A stretch of DNA of 64,000 nt from CALEAR01 sp035301485 (GTDB lineage Bacteria; Pseudomonadota; Gammaproteobacteria; Pseudomonadales; Alcanivoracaceae), in NCBI GenBank assembly GCA_035301485.1, contig DATGUF010000001.1, forward strand, positions 1 through 64,000. The letters run 5' to 3'. Positions 16,569 through 25,173 of the stretch are shown here, piece after piece. A program made the position numbers and the translations under genes. The notes beneath the pieces were generated by a model. The model saw only the letters and a list, made by a program, of their open reading frames with translations, had not been told where the DNA came from and did no database searches. The number at the start of each line of letters is the position of its first letter. Position 1 is the first letter of the stretch.

Positions 16569-17900
16569 TTATAGAATATAACGGCTGAGGTCCTCGTCGC
16601 CGGCGAGGGCGCCAAGGTGGCGGTCTACGGCTTCCGCATCAATGATGAGCGGCTTGTCGTGATACTGGGTAGCTAAGTTATCGGCATCAAAGCTGATTTC
16701 CTCAAGCAACTTTTCCATCACGGTGTGCAAGCGTCGGGCACCTATGTTTTCAGTGGATTCGTTTACTTGCCAAGCCACTTCTGCTACGCGGCGGATGCAA
16801 TCTTTGGTGAAATCCACTTGCAGCCCTTCAGTGGCTAAGAGTGCTTTGTATTGCTCAATAAGCGACGCATTAGGCTCGGTGAGGATGCGTTCGAAATCGT
16901 TTGCTGATAAAGCACTTAGTTCCACGCGAATAGGCAGGCGGCCTTGCAGTTCGGGGATGAGATCTGAAGGCTTGCTGAGGTGGAAGGCGCCGGAGGCAAT
17001 AAATAAAATATGGTCGGTTTTCACCATGCCATATTTGGTGTTTACGGTGCTGCCTTCAATTAGGGGAAGCAAATCACGCTGTACACCTTCGCGGCTCACG
17101 TCGGCGCCGCTGGTTTCTCCGCTGCGTGCAATCTTATCGATCTCGTCGAGGAACACGATACCGCGGTTTTCCACCATTTCCACTGCTTGGCTTTTTAGTT
17201 CGTCTTCATTCACAAGACGTGCAGCCTCTTCGTCACGCACAATTTTTAACGCGTCTTTCACTTTTAGCTTTTGCTTTTCAGTTTTGCCGCGCCCCATGCG
17301 TGAGAACATGTTTTGTAGTTGGTTGGTCATTTCCTCCATGCCAGGAGGGGCCATGATTTCCACGCCAGGAGAGTGCTGGCTGATGTCGATTTCAATTTCT
17401 TTGTCATCGAGCTCGCCTTCACGCAGTTTTTTGCGGAATATTTGGCGGGTGGTGCTTTCTGTATTGCTTTCTTCGGTGCCGCGGGCGGGCGGCAATAAAG
17501 CATCGAGAATGCGGTCTTCGGCTGCGTCTTCTGCGTGATGGCGTTGTTTTTCAATGGCTTGTTCACGCAACAGTTTGATGGCGGTTTCCATGAGGTCGCG
17601 AATGATGGATTCCACATCGCGGCCCACGTAGCCCACTTCTGTAAACTTGGTGGCTTCTATTTTAATGAAAGGAGCATTGGCTAGGCGCGCAAGGCGACGA
17701 GCAATTTCAGTTTTACCCACACCAGTGGGGCCAATCATTAAAATGTTTTTGGGGGAAACTTCAGCGCGCAACTCATCGTTGAGCTGCATGCGGCGCCAGC
17801 GGTTACGTAACGCCAGTGCCACAGCGCGTTTGGCGCTGTCTTGGCCAATGATGTGGCGGTTGAGTTCGCTAACAATTTCGCGAGGAGTAAGTACTGACAT
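16569..17900 (-). CDS. hslU: HslUV protease ATPase subunit HslU
   Basis: 443 residues. AAA+ unfoldase that feeds substrates to the HslV peptidase in the cytoplasm. Visible: N-terminal LTPREIVSELNRHIIGQDSAKRAVA-type start, Walker A GPTGVGKTE, the pore loop GYVGRD, the I-domain (residues about 110-235), Walker B IVFLDEIDK, and the C-terminal ENIGARRLHTVMEKLLEE with terminal SRYIL that docks on HslV. It starts 5 bp after hslV. Confidence 0.98.
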   Translation of the reverse strand: MSVLTPREIVSELNRHIIGQDSAKRAVALALRNRWRRMQLNDELRAEVSPKNILMIGPTGVGKTEIARRLARLANAPFIKIEATKFTEVGYVGRDVESIIRDLMETAIKLLREQAIEKQRHHAEDAAEDRILDALLPPARGTEESNTESTTRQIFRKKLREGELDDKEIEIDISQHSPGVEIMAPPGMEEMTNQLQNMFSRMGRGKTEKQKLKVKDALKIVRDEEAARLVNEDELKSQAVEMVENRGIVFLDEIDKIARSGETSGADVSREGVQRDLLPLIEGSTVNTKYGMVKTDHILFIASGAFHLSKPSDLIPELQGRLPIRVELSALSANDFERILTEPNASLIEQYKALLATEGLQVDFTKDCIRRVAEVAWQVNESTENIGARRLHTVMEKLLEEISFDADNLATQYHDKPLIIDAEAVDRHLGALAGDEDLSRYIL

Positions 17901-17905
17901 ATGCG

Positions 17906-18445
17906 TTACCAGGATAATTCTTCAAATGAATGGTGCTGGTTGGTGTAAATACAAATATCACCAGCAATTTCTAAGCTTTTCGCCACTATTTCTTTTGCGC
18001 TTAATTCAGTGTTATTGATTAACGCAGTGGCGGCAGATTGTGCAAAAGGGCCACCTGAACCAATAGCAATTAGATCGTTTTCGGGTTCAATCACATCGCC
18101 GTTACCGGTAATAATTAACGAGTGCTTCTCGTCTGCCACGGCAAGCAATGCTTCTAAACGGCGCAACGCTCTGTCGGTGCGCCAGTCTTTAGCTAGCTCT
18201 ACAGCAGAGCGCACCAAGTTACCTTGGTGTTTTTCGAGCTGGGCTTCAAAACGTTCGAAAAGCGTAAAGGCATCTGCCGTGCCGCCTGCAAAGCCTGCGA
18301 TGACTTTGTCGTGATAAAGACGGCGCACTTTGCGCGCGTTGCCCTTCATAACGGTGTTGCCAAGGCTAACTTGGCCGTCTCCGCCGATAACGACGCTGTT
18401 GCCGCGACGAACGGAGACAATTGTAGTGCCGCGATATTGTTCCAC
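17906..18445 (-). CDS. hslV: HslUV protease peptidase subunit HslV
   Basis: 179 residues from GTG 18445, chosen because GAGGTA lies at the right distance upstream and the start VEQYRGTT matches relatives that begin MEQ(F/Y)RGTT. The catalytic N-terminal threonine of the mature enzyme would be the first T of TTIVSVRRG, so a 6-residue leader must be removed. Other motifs: VIGGDGQVSLG, MKGNARKVRRL and AIGSGGPFAQSAA. The longer in-frame reading to 18625 overlaps the preceding SPOR gene and has no family support. Confidence 0.96.
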   Translation of the reverse strand: MEQYRGTTIVSVRRGNSVVIGGDGQVSLGNTVMKGNARKVRRLYHDKVIAGFAGGTADAFTLFERFEAQLEKHQGNLVRSAVELAKDWRTDRALRRLEALLAVADEKHSLIITGNGDVIEPENDLIAIGSGGPFAQSAATALINNTELSAKEIVAKSLEIAGDICIYTNQHHSFEELSW

Positions 18446-18530
18446 GAGTAGTACCTCAAAATTCTTGGCTTGAAAGGGGGAAGTTGGGGCGGCTGAAGTA
18501 TTATTCAAGGCCGCCCACGAAAAATATTTA

Positions 18531-19181
18531 TTATTGGCGTGCGCGAATGGCGAGTGTATCGATGCCGGCGTTAGACAGCTGCTCTTGAGCATCGGCCATG
18601 TTTTGTACGTTGTTGTAGGGGCCAATCATAACTCTGTGCCACGTGGCGCCAGTTTCAAGTTCCACTGGCTGTATGTTGGCTTGAAACCCTTTTAGCACTA
18701 GTTCCGCGCGGCGGCGGTCGGCATCAGCATTGTTTCTAAAGCTACCAGCTTGCAGTAAATAACGGGCGCCATCCGTTGTGGCCGCAGGCTCGCTTTTGCT
18801 TGGGGTTGGCTCCGTTTTGCGTGGCTGCTCGGCCTTCACAATGGTTTTTTCTTGCTGTGGCCGTGTGGTGGTTTGGCGGCGCGAGCGTGGCATTTCTTCT
18901 TTCGGCACCACTACTTCCATTTCAGGTAGCACCGCATAGAAATCAAAGTGCGGTTCTGTTTCTGCTGTTTTTGCAGGTGTGCTCTTCTTTTCTTGCGCAG
19001 CAGGCTCTGCCGCTGCCACTGTTACGGGCTCTGTTTGTGTTTTTGATAAGTAAGCTACGCCACCAATGGATAAGCCGATGGCTAGGCCTAGAAACAAAAA
19101 GAACCATTGGTTGTTCGCAGGTTGTGGCGTGGTGTTGCGAGCGGGGGTTGCGCCCCGTCTAGGTGCTGGTTTACGTGCCAT
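18531..19181 (-). CDS. FtsN-like SPOR-domain membrane protein
   Basis: 216 residues: a basic cytoplasmic head (RKPAPRRGATPAR), one transmembrane helix (WFFLFLGLAIGLSIGGVAYL, residues about 27-46), a Pro/Glu/Thr-rich periplasmic linker and a C-terminal SPOR domain (YLLQAGSFRNNADADRRRAEL onward) that binds denuded glycan strands at the septum. This architecture and the position between argS and hslV match the FtsN-like protein of Pseudomonas. A division role is inferred from architecture; FtsN proper would also need its short essential periplasmic segment, which I cannot confirm. Confidence 0.8.
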   Translation of the reverse strand: MARKPAPRRGATPARNTTPQPANNQWFFLFLGLAIGLSIGGVAYLSKTQTEPVTVAAAEPAAQEKKSTPAKTAETEPHFDFYAVLPEMEVVVPKEEMPRSRRQTTTRPQQEKTIVKAEQPRKTEPTPSKSEPAATTDGARYLLQAGSFRNNADADRRRAELVLKGFQANIQPVELETGATWHRVMIGPYNNVQNMADAQEQLSNAGIDTLAIRARQ

Positions 19182-19182
19182 G

Positions 19183-20931
19183 TTACATCCGTTCTAAAGT
19201 GTTGATACCTAATAAACCTAAGCCGTGCTGCAGTGTTTTCGCAGTAATTGCAGCTAGCTGTAAGCGGCTGTTCTTAAGCTGTTCATCTTCCGTGCTTAAA
19301 ATAGGGCAGTGTTCGTAGAAGCTTGAGAAGTTACCCGCTAGCTCGTAGAGGTATTGGCACAAGAGGTTGGGTAGCCCTTTGTCGGCCACTTGTTCCAACG
19401 TGCTCTGGAACGCTAAGAGTTTTTGCGCCAAGGTGATTTCTTGCGGAGCTTCTAATTGTATCTCAGCTTTAAGGCTGTGGGGCTCAATACCGGCGCGGCG
19501 GAAGACGCTTGCCACACGAGTGTAGGCGTACAGCAGGTAGGGGGCTGTGTTGCCTTCGAAACTGAGCATTTGATCAAAGTTGAAAATATAGTCGCTGCTG
19601 CGGTTTTTGCTCAAGTCAGCATATTTTACGGCGCTGATGCCAACAGTGCGAGCAATATGCTGCAAGGTGTCCTGATCAAATTCTGTGTTTTTGCTTGTTA
19701 CTAAGGCTAGGGCGCGCTCTTCGGCTTCAATAAGCAGGTCAACAAGTTTTACGGTGCCGCCTGTTCTGGTTTTAAAGGGGCGTCCATCGGCGCCATTCAT
19801 GGTGCCAAAGCCCATGTGGGCCAGTTCTGTTTCGGGGGCAACGAAGCCTGCTTCTTTAGCCACCGCGAACACTTGCTGAAAGTGTAGGCCTTGGCGTTGG
19901 TCTACAAAATATAAGATGCGGTCGGCGTTGAGAGTTTGCTGGCGATAACGTAGTGCGGCGAGGTCGCTAGTGGCGTACAGGTAGCCGCCATCCGCTTTTT
20001 GCACAATCACTGGCAGTGTGTCGCCGTCTTTGTTTTTGAATTCCTCTAAGAATACGCATTGCGCCCCTTCGCTTTCAGTGAGCAGCCCTTTTTCTTGCAG
20101 TGCCGCAACAATAAGGGGGAGGTCGTCGTTGTAGGCGCTTTCGCCGCGAATGTCGTCGGCGGTTAAGCTTACGCCTAAGCGTTCGTACACATCGAAACAA
20201 TGCTGCATGGAAACTTTATTGAACTGTTCCCACAGTTGTAGGCAATACTCGTCGCCAGATTGCAAGGCCACCACTAATTCGCGGGAGCGGTCGGCAAACG
20301 CGGGCTCTTCATCAAAACGCAATTTAGCTTGGCGGTAAAACTCTTCAAGGTCAGCCAGTTCTTCGGTGAGGGTGGCGCTGTCTGCTTGCTGGCTTTCTAA
20401 ATAGGCCAATAACATGCCAAATTGTGTGCCCCAGTCGCCCACATGGTTTTGGCGAATAACGTTATGCCCCAAATACTCGAGGGTGCGCGCCACAGCATCA
20501 CCAATGATGGTGGAGCGTAAGTGGCCCACATGCATTTCTTTGGCGAGGTTGGGGGAGGAATAATCCACGACCACGGTGGCCGCTTGCGCGGGGGCTTCGA
20601 TACCAAGCTTGTCGCCATCACGCATGCGGATTAAACCATCTGTGAGCACGTTGTCGGCCTGGAAAATATTAATAAAGCCAGGGCCGGCCAATTCTACCTT
20701 GGCCACTGCATCGCTTGCGGGCAGGTGAGCAATGATTTTCTCGGCGAGTTCGCGCGGGGGCATGCCGGCAGGCTTGGCGAGCATGAGTGCTATGTTGCTG
20801 GCGTAGTCGCCGTGCGCGGGGTCCCTTGTGCGATCTAGCTTCACCGGTGGTTGAGGCTGCTCTGGCAGTTCGCCATTGCTGCGTAGATGCTGAAGGGCTT
20901 GTTCGAGAAGTTCAATGAAATGGGTTTGCAT
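19183..20931 (-). CDS. argS: Arginyl-tRNA synthetase
   Basis: 582 residues from ATG 20931 (MQTHFIELLEQ); an in-frame upstream ATG at 20982 adds residues not expected in the family. Class I synthetase: the HIGH box is HVGHLRS within SSPNLAKEMHVGHLRSTIIG, and the KMSKS region is the degenerate KTRTGGTVKL usual for ArgRS. The C-terminal anticodon-binding domain ends LLGINTLERM, typical of the family. It ends 2 bp before the SPOR gene. Confidence 0.98.
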   Translation of the reverse strand: MQTHFIELLEQALQHLRSNGELPEQPQPPVKLDRTRDPAHGDYASNIALMLAKPAGMPPRELAEKIIAHLPASDAVAKVELAGPGFINIFQADNVLTDGLIRMRDGDKLGIEAPAQAATVVVDYSSPNLAKEMHVGHLRSTIIGDAVARTLEYLGHNVIRQNHVGDWGTQFGMLLAYLESQQADSATLTEELADLEEFYRQAKLRFDEEPAFADRSRELVVALQSGDEYCLQLWEQFNKVSMQHCFDVYERLGVSLTADDIRGESAYNDDLPLIVAALQEKGLLTESEGAQCVFLEEFKNKDGDTLPVIVQKADGGYLYATSDLAALRYRQQTLNADRILYFVDQRQGLHFQQVFAVAKEAGFVAPETELAHMGFGTMNGADGRPFKTRTGGTVKLVDLLIEAEERALALVTSKNTEFDQDTLQHIARTVGISAVKYADLSKNRSSDYIFNFDQMLSFEGNTAPYLLYAYTRVASVFRRAGIEPHSLKAEIQLEAPQEITLAQKLLAFQSTLEQVADKGLPNLLCQYLYELAGNFSSFYEHCPILSTEDEQLKNSRLQLAAITAKTLQHGLGLLGINTLERM

Positions 20932-21006
20932 GGTACTCACAAGGTTTTTGGAGGTTATTAAAAAGGGTTCATTATAGAGCAAAGAACGTTTTTTTGCTGT
21001 GTCTTT

Positions 21007-23196
21007 TTAGGTTAAGTCCACAGGATCTATATCTAGGTGCCAACGGCACCGCTTACTTAGCGGGTGCGCATTAATGTTGTCAATAATGCTAGGAATAAGC
21101 TGGTGTAGCGGCTTGCGTTCGGGAGCCAATAATAACAGCTGGCTGCGGTAGCGGCCTTGGCGCCTTTCCATAGGGGCGGGCGCAGGGCCGAGCACCATTA
21201 CTTCATGTTGTTGTAAAAGTGGGGCAGCGGCGGCTTCAAGGAGTTCCATGGGTTGTTCTTGCTGTATGAATTCGGCACGAAACAGTGCCAAGTAGCCAAA
21301 AGGTGGAAAGCCCGCTAGCCGTCTTTCTTGCATGAGTTGCATGGCGAATTTGTGATAATCACCTTGGCACAACAGCTGCATAAGAGGGTTATCTATTTGT
21401 CGTGTTTGAATTAACAAGCGGCCTGGGTTGTCGGTGCGGCCTGTTCGGCCCGCCACCTGTAATATGAGTTGGGCCGCTTGCTCTGGGCCGCGAAAGTCGG
21501 CACTCATAAAGCCTGCATCCGCCTCAAGCATGACGGCAAGGTCAAGGCGGCTGAAGTGGTGGCCTTTGGCTAGCATTTGTGTGCCCACCAAAATGCAGGG
21601 CTCGCCTTGGTGTACTTTTTCTAGTTGTTTGGCGAGGCTGCCTTTTTGCCTTGTGCTGTCGCGATCAATACGCACTAAAGCGTGTTGCGGGAAGCGTTCT
21701 TCAAGCAGTTGCTGAAGTTTTTCTGTGCCGGCGCCTCGGTCTAACAAATGGTGTGAACCGCATTTGGGGCAGCTCACAGGGATCGGCCGCTGGGTACCAC
21801 AGTGGTGGCAGCGTAATTCGCGGGCTAGGCGGTGCCACGTCATATGTGCGTCGCAGTGTGGGCACTCAGATTGCCAACCGCAGTCGCCGCATAGCAGTAG
21901 GGGAGCATAGCCACGGCGGTTAATGAAAACGAGCGCTTGACGGCCTTTGTCTAGGGTGTGCTGTAGCGCTTTTAAGCTGTATTCGCTCAATGGTTGTAGC
22001 GGGCTTAGTTGGCTGCAATCCTCTAGTTGAATGGTCGGGGCTTGTGCTTTGCCTGTGCGATGTGGCAGGCATAGATGTTTGAAGCGTCCTTCTTGAGCCA
22101 AATGTAAGTTTTCTAAAGTAGGGGTGGCCGTGCCCAAAACAATGGGAATGTTAAGTATTTGTGCGCGCCAAATAGAGAGGTCGCGCGCTGAGTATCGAAA
22201 GCCATCTTGCTGTTTAAACGATGCATCATGTGCCTCGTCTACTATGATCATGCCGGGTGTGGCTAGTGGCGTGAACACGGCTGAGCGTGTGCCAATAATA
22301 ATAGCTGCCTGGCCTTCTGAGGCCATTTGCCATGCGTGCAGGCGCTCTTTGTCGGTAAGGCCTGAATGAAGTACATGAATAGGAACGTTGAAGCGTTTTT
22401 TGAAGCGTTGGATGGTTTGTGGTGTTAGGCCTATTTCAGGTACTAACATCAGTATTTGCTTACCTTCCTCTAGGCGTTTCGCCATAGCTTGCAAATACAC
22501 TTCGGTTTTGCCGCTACCTGTTACGCCGTCGAGTAAGTAGGTGTTGAAACTGTCATCGCTGTTTAGCGCATCAATGGCCGCTAGTTGCTCTGGGTTCGCT
22601 GTGAGCGGGGCTTCGCCCAAAACGGGGCTGTGTTGCCAGGTAGCAGCGCTTAGTGGTTGTGCCACCAGTTCTGCCCATCCTTTTTTGGCGAGGGCATTAA
22701 GGGCTTGGCTGCTAATATCTAAGCTAGTGAGGGCGGGGCGGCTGAGGCCTTTTGGGTGCTGTTGCAAGCAGAGTAAGGCTTCTTTTTGCCGTGGTGCGCG
22801 GTTTAAACCTTCCACTTCCGCATGTTTGCCGGCAGGCGTCATGCGCCAAATGAGTTGGCCTTCGTGTTGCGCGCTTTCGCCCTTGCGTAAGTTTGTAGGT
22901 AGTGCGGCCTGCAATACTTCACCAATGGGGTGATGGTAATATTGCGCTGCCTTTTGGCAGAGGGTTAGCAAATCTTCGGGCAATACAGAGTGCTCATCTA
23001 AAGAGCGTAAGATGGGGCGAATGGTGTTGAGTGCAACGCTGGGTTCGCCATACCCCCATACAATGCCAATTAAACGGCGACGGCCGAACTGCACTTCGCA
23101 GCGGCTTCCAATGGCCGGTAAAGTTGAGCCTTTTGGCAAGTAATCGAAAAGTTGGCGCAGAGGCACAGGAATCGCCACTTTTAGCACTTGTCCCAT
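21007..23196 (-). CDS. priA: Primosomal helicase PriA
   Basis: 729 residues. Replication-restart helicase that recognises stalled forks. It shows the N-terminal fork-binding domain, Walker A DGVTGSGKTEVYL, the DEAH box IVDEAHD, the paired zinc-binding cysteines CGDCGWQSECPHCDAHM and CHHCGTQRPIPVSCPKCG, and helicase motifs V-VI (GTQMLAKGHHF, QVAGRTGR). It is divergent from rpmE across a 164-bp region. Confidence 0.97.
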   Translation of the reverse strand: MGQVLKVAIPVPLRQLFDYLPKGSTLPAIGSRCEVQFGRRRLIGIVWGYGEPSVALNTIRPILRSLDEHSVLPEDLLTLCQKAAQYYHHPIGEVLQAALPTNLRKGESAQHEGQLIWRMTPAGKHAEVEGLNRAPRQKEALLCLQQHPKGLSRPALTSLDISSQALNALAKKGWAELVAQPLSAATWQHSPVLGEAPLTANPEQLAAIDALNSDDSFNTYLLDGVTGSGKTEVYLQAMAKRLEEGKQILMLVPEIGLTPQTIQRFKKRFNVPIHVLHSGLTDKERLHAWQMASEGQAAIIIGTRSAVFTPLATPGMIIVDEAHDASFKQQDGFRYSARDLSIWRAQILNIPIVLGTATPTLENLHLAQEGRFKHLCLPHRTGKAQAPTIQLEDCSQLSPLQPLSEYSLKALQHTLDKGRQALVFINRRGYAPLLLCGDCGWQSECPHCDAHMTWHRLARELRCHHCGTQRPIPVSCPKCGSHHLLDRGAGTEKLQQLLEERFPQHALVRIDRDSTRQKGSLAKQLEKVHQGEPCILVGTQMLAKGHHFSRLDLAVMLEADAGFMSADFRGPEQAAQLILQVAGRTGRTDNPGRLLIQTRQIDNPLMQLLCQGDYHKFAMQLMQERRLAGFPPFGYLALFRAEFIQQEQPMELLEAAAAPLLQQHEVMVLGPAPAPMERRQGRYRSQLLLLAPERKPLHQLIPSIIDNINAHPLSKRCRWHLDIDPVDLT

Positions 23197-23222
23197 TATT
23201 CGTCCTTAATTAGAAAAGAAAC

Positions 23223-23250
23223 TTGCGTAACGCTCTCAAACTGGTATTAT
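23223..23250 (+). promoter_or_regulatory. Probable rpmE promoter with extended -10
   Basis: TTGCGT (23223-23228), a 16-bp spacer and TATTAT (23245-23250), with TG one base upstream of the -10 hexamer (extended -10). A start near 23257 would give a leader of about 100 nt before rpmE. Confidence 0.5.
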
Positions 23251-23256
23251 TCGCGT

Positions 23257-23360
23257 TCCGAATTGCCCGGTTAAGCCATAGGTATGGTGCCCGACTGCGC
23301 TCTAGCTCCGCTGCTAGTCAGTTGGTTTGGTACGGGTAGCGATGCCGTTAGGAGCGAGCC
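23257..23360 (+). other. rpmE: Structured rpmE 5' leader, possible ribosomal-protein leader
   Basis: The region contains small inverted repeats, for example CTAGC/GCTAG near 23302 and ACGG/CCGT close to the start codon. L31 mRNAs in gammaproteobacteria often carry autoregulatory leaders. The sequence alone does not prove it here. Confidence 0.3.
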
Positions 23361-23582
23361 ATGAAAGCAGAAATTCATCCAGATTACCAGAAAGTTACAA
23401 TTACCTGCAGCTGCGGTAATGTTATGAACTCAGCGTCCACACGTTGCGAGGATTTCCTTGTTGATGTGTGCTCTAACTGTCACCCGTTTTACACGGGCAC
23501 ACAGAAAGTAGCAGACTCTGGTGGTCAGATCGATAAGTTTAAGCAACGCTTTGGAGTAATCAGTTCCCGCAAAAAGGGCTGA
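23361..23582 (+). CDS. rpmE: Ribosomal protein L31 (zinc-binding form)
   Basis: 73 residues. Large-subunit protein bridging the two ribosomal subunits. Four cysteines in the zinc pattern (TCSCGN and DVCSNCHPFYTGTQK) show it is the C+ zinc-containing paralogue rather than the zinc-free ykgM type. A GGAG site precedes ATG 23361 and a strong terminator follows. Confidence 0.97.
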   Translation: MKAEIHPDYQKVTITCSCGNVMNSASTRCEDFLVDVCSNCHPFYTGTQKVADSGGQIDKFKQRFGVISSRKKG

Positions 23583-23606
23583 TTTTCGACGTAGTGTTGT
23601 TACGCG

Positions 23607-23631
23607 AAAAGCACCCTAGTGGGTGCTTTTT
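23607..23631 (+). terminator. Rho-independent terminator after rpmE
   Basis: AAAAGCACCC / GGGTGCTTTT, a perfect 10-bp stem with a TAGT loop, ending in a T-run at 23627-23631. Confidence 0.9.
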
Positions 23632-23783
23632 GTGTTTTAGGGGGCAGAACCCTTAAGTCAAAGCAGTAATGCATAATTACGGCAGCTGTGTTAAAAAGCG
23701 TGGCGCAGTAATTCAAATATAGATGTTAGGCCGCGTTATCGCCGTAACGAGGTCCTTTATTATTAATACCAGTGGAGTACGTC

Positions 23784-25073
23784 ATGTCCGATGATTTCAA
23801 ACAGGCGGCTCTCGACTATCACGCTCATCCGCGTCCTGGGAAGATTAGTGTCGAGATTACCAAGCCCACCGAAACAGGTGCTGACTTAACGTTGGCCTAT
23901 AGCCCTGGTGTGGCTGAGCCTGTACGTGAAATCGCCCGCGAGCCTGAAATGGCATATCGCTACACCTCAAAGGGCAACCTTGTGGCCGTGATTAGCGATG
24001 GCACTGCAATCTTGGGTTTGGGTGATTTAGGTGCGCTTGCATCAAAGCCCGTTATGGAAGGTAAAGGAGTGCTGTTCAAGCGTTTTGCCGGAATCGACGT
24101 GTTTGATATCGAGGTAGAGTCTGAAAGTTCGCAGGCCTTTATCGATACGGTAACACGCATTCATAAAACCTTTGGCGGTATTAACCTAGAAGACATTAAA
24201 GCACCTGAATGTTTTGAAATTGAGCGTGTGCTAAAAGAGCAGTGTGATATTCCTGTATTCCACGACGATCAACACGGCACGGCTATTGTTGCCTGTGCAG
24301 GGTTGCTTAACGCGCTTATTCTTAGCAAAAAGAAAATTGAAGACATTAAAGTGGTGTGCTTAGGCGCGGGTGCTGCGGGCGTGGCTACCACTAAGCTAAT
24401 GATCGAGATGGGTGTGGCGAAGCAAAATATTTATATGCTAGACCGCAAAGGTGTTATTCACAGCCGTCGCGATGATTTAAACCAGTATAAAGCTGCTTTT
24501 GCAGTGGATACAGAGAAACGCACACTAGAAGACGCTATGGTTGGCGCAGATGTGTTTATCGGTGTATCAGGGCCAGATATGCTTACCGAAGAAATGGTGG
24601 CTAGCATGGCGCCTAACCCCATCATCTTTGCCTTGGCAAATCCAGATCCTGAGATTCGCCCTGAGCTTGCGCACACCGTGCGCGATGACCTTGTGATTGC
24701 CACAGGCCGCTCTGATTATCCAAACCAAGTGAATAACGTGCTGTGCTTCCCCTTCTTGTTCCGCGGTGCTTTGGATGTTCGAGCCACTGCTATTAACGAA
24801 GCGATGAAGCTAGCTGCTGTGCATGCTATTGCAGCCATTGCGCGTGAAGAGGTGCCTGCCGAGGTGTCTGAAGCCTATGAGGGTGAAGATATAGAATTTG
24901 GCCGTCATTACATTATTCCAAAGCCAAACGACCCGCGCTTGTTAGGCCGAGTATCGGCTGCGGTGGCAGAAGCTGCCATTGAATCAGGTGTGGCGCGCAA
25001 GGGTTACCCTTCGCATTATCCATTAGAAACAGTTGTGGATATCTTTCCTGAAGAGGCGCGCTTACTAAAATAA
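23784..25073 (+). CDS. NAD(P)-dependent malic enzyme (short form)
   Basis: 429 residues from ATG 23784, with GTGGAG upstream as ribosome-binding site (a GTG at 23772 is in frame but less likely). Oxidative decarboxylation of malate to pyruvate. Family segments: DLTLAYSPGVAEPV, GDLGALASKPVMEGK, EDIKAPECFEIE, VFHDDQHGTAIV and the Rossmann loop CLGAGAAGVATTKL. It lacks the phosphotransacetylase-like C-terminal domain of MaeB, so it is the short type that sits beside ponA in Pseudomonas. Confidence 0.95.
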   Translation: MSDDFKQAALDYHAHPRPGKISVEITKPTETGADLTLAYSPGVAEPVREIAREPEMAYRYTSKGNLVAVISDGTAILGLGDLGALASKPVMEGKGVLFKRFAGIDVFDIEVESESSQAFIDTVTRIHKTFGGINLEDIKAPECFEIERVLKEQCDIPVFHDDQHGTAIVACAGLLNALILSKKKIEDIKVVCLGAGAAGVATTKLMIEMGVAKQNIYMLDRKGVIHSRRDDLNQYKAAFAVDTEKRTLEDAMVGADVFIGVSGPDMLTEEMVASMAPNPIIFALANPDPEIRPELAHTVRDDLVIATGRSDYPNQVNNVLCFPFLFRGALDVRATAINEAMKLAAVHAIAAIAREEVPAEVSEAYEGEDIEFGRHYIIPKPNDPRLLGRVSAAVAEAAIESGVARKGYPSHYPLETVVDIFPEEARLLK

Positions 25074-25096
25074 TAGTTAGCGTTAGAAAGCCCAAC

Positions 25097-25137
25097 GAAA
25101 AAACCCAGAGCGTTCATTGTTTGCTCTGGGTTTTTTT
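25097..25137. terminator. Bidirectional terminator between the malic enzyme gene and ponA
   Basis: An 11-bp perfect stem (AAACCCAGAGC with GCTCTGGGTTT) with T-runs on both strands, T at 25131-25137 on plus and the complement of the A-run at 25097-25103 on minus, lies between the two convergent genes. Confidence 0.9.
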
Positions 25138-25173
25138 ATGCGCGCTAATTGTGTTGGCGTTGAATTTAATGGT

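Noticed and set aside
16723..17538. 271-codon plus-strand open frame opposite hslU
   Set aside because: Antisense to a well-supported gene; Ser/Arg-rich composition typical of a shadow frame.
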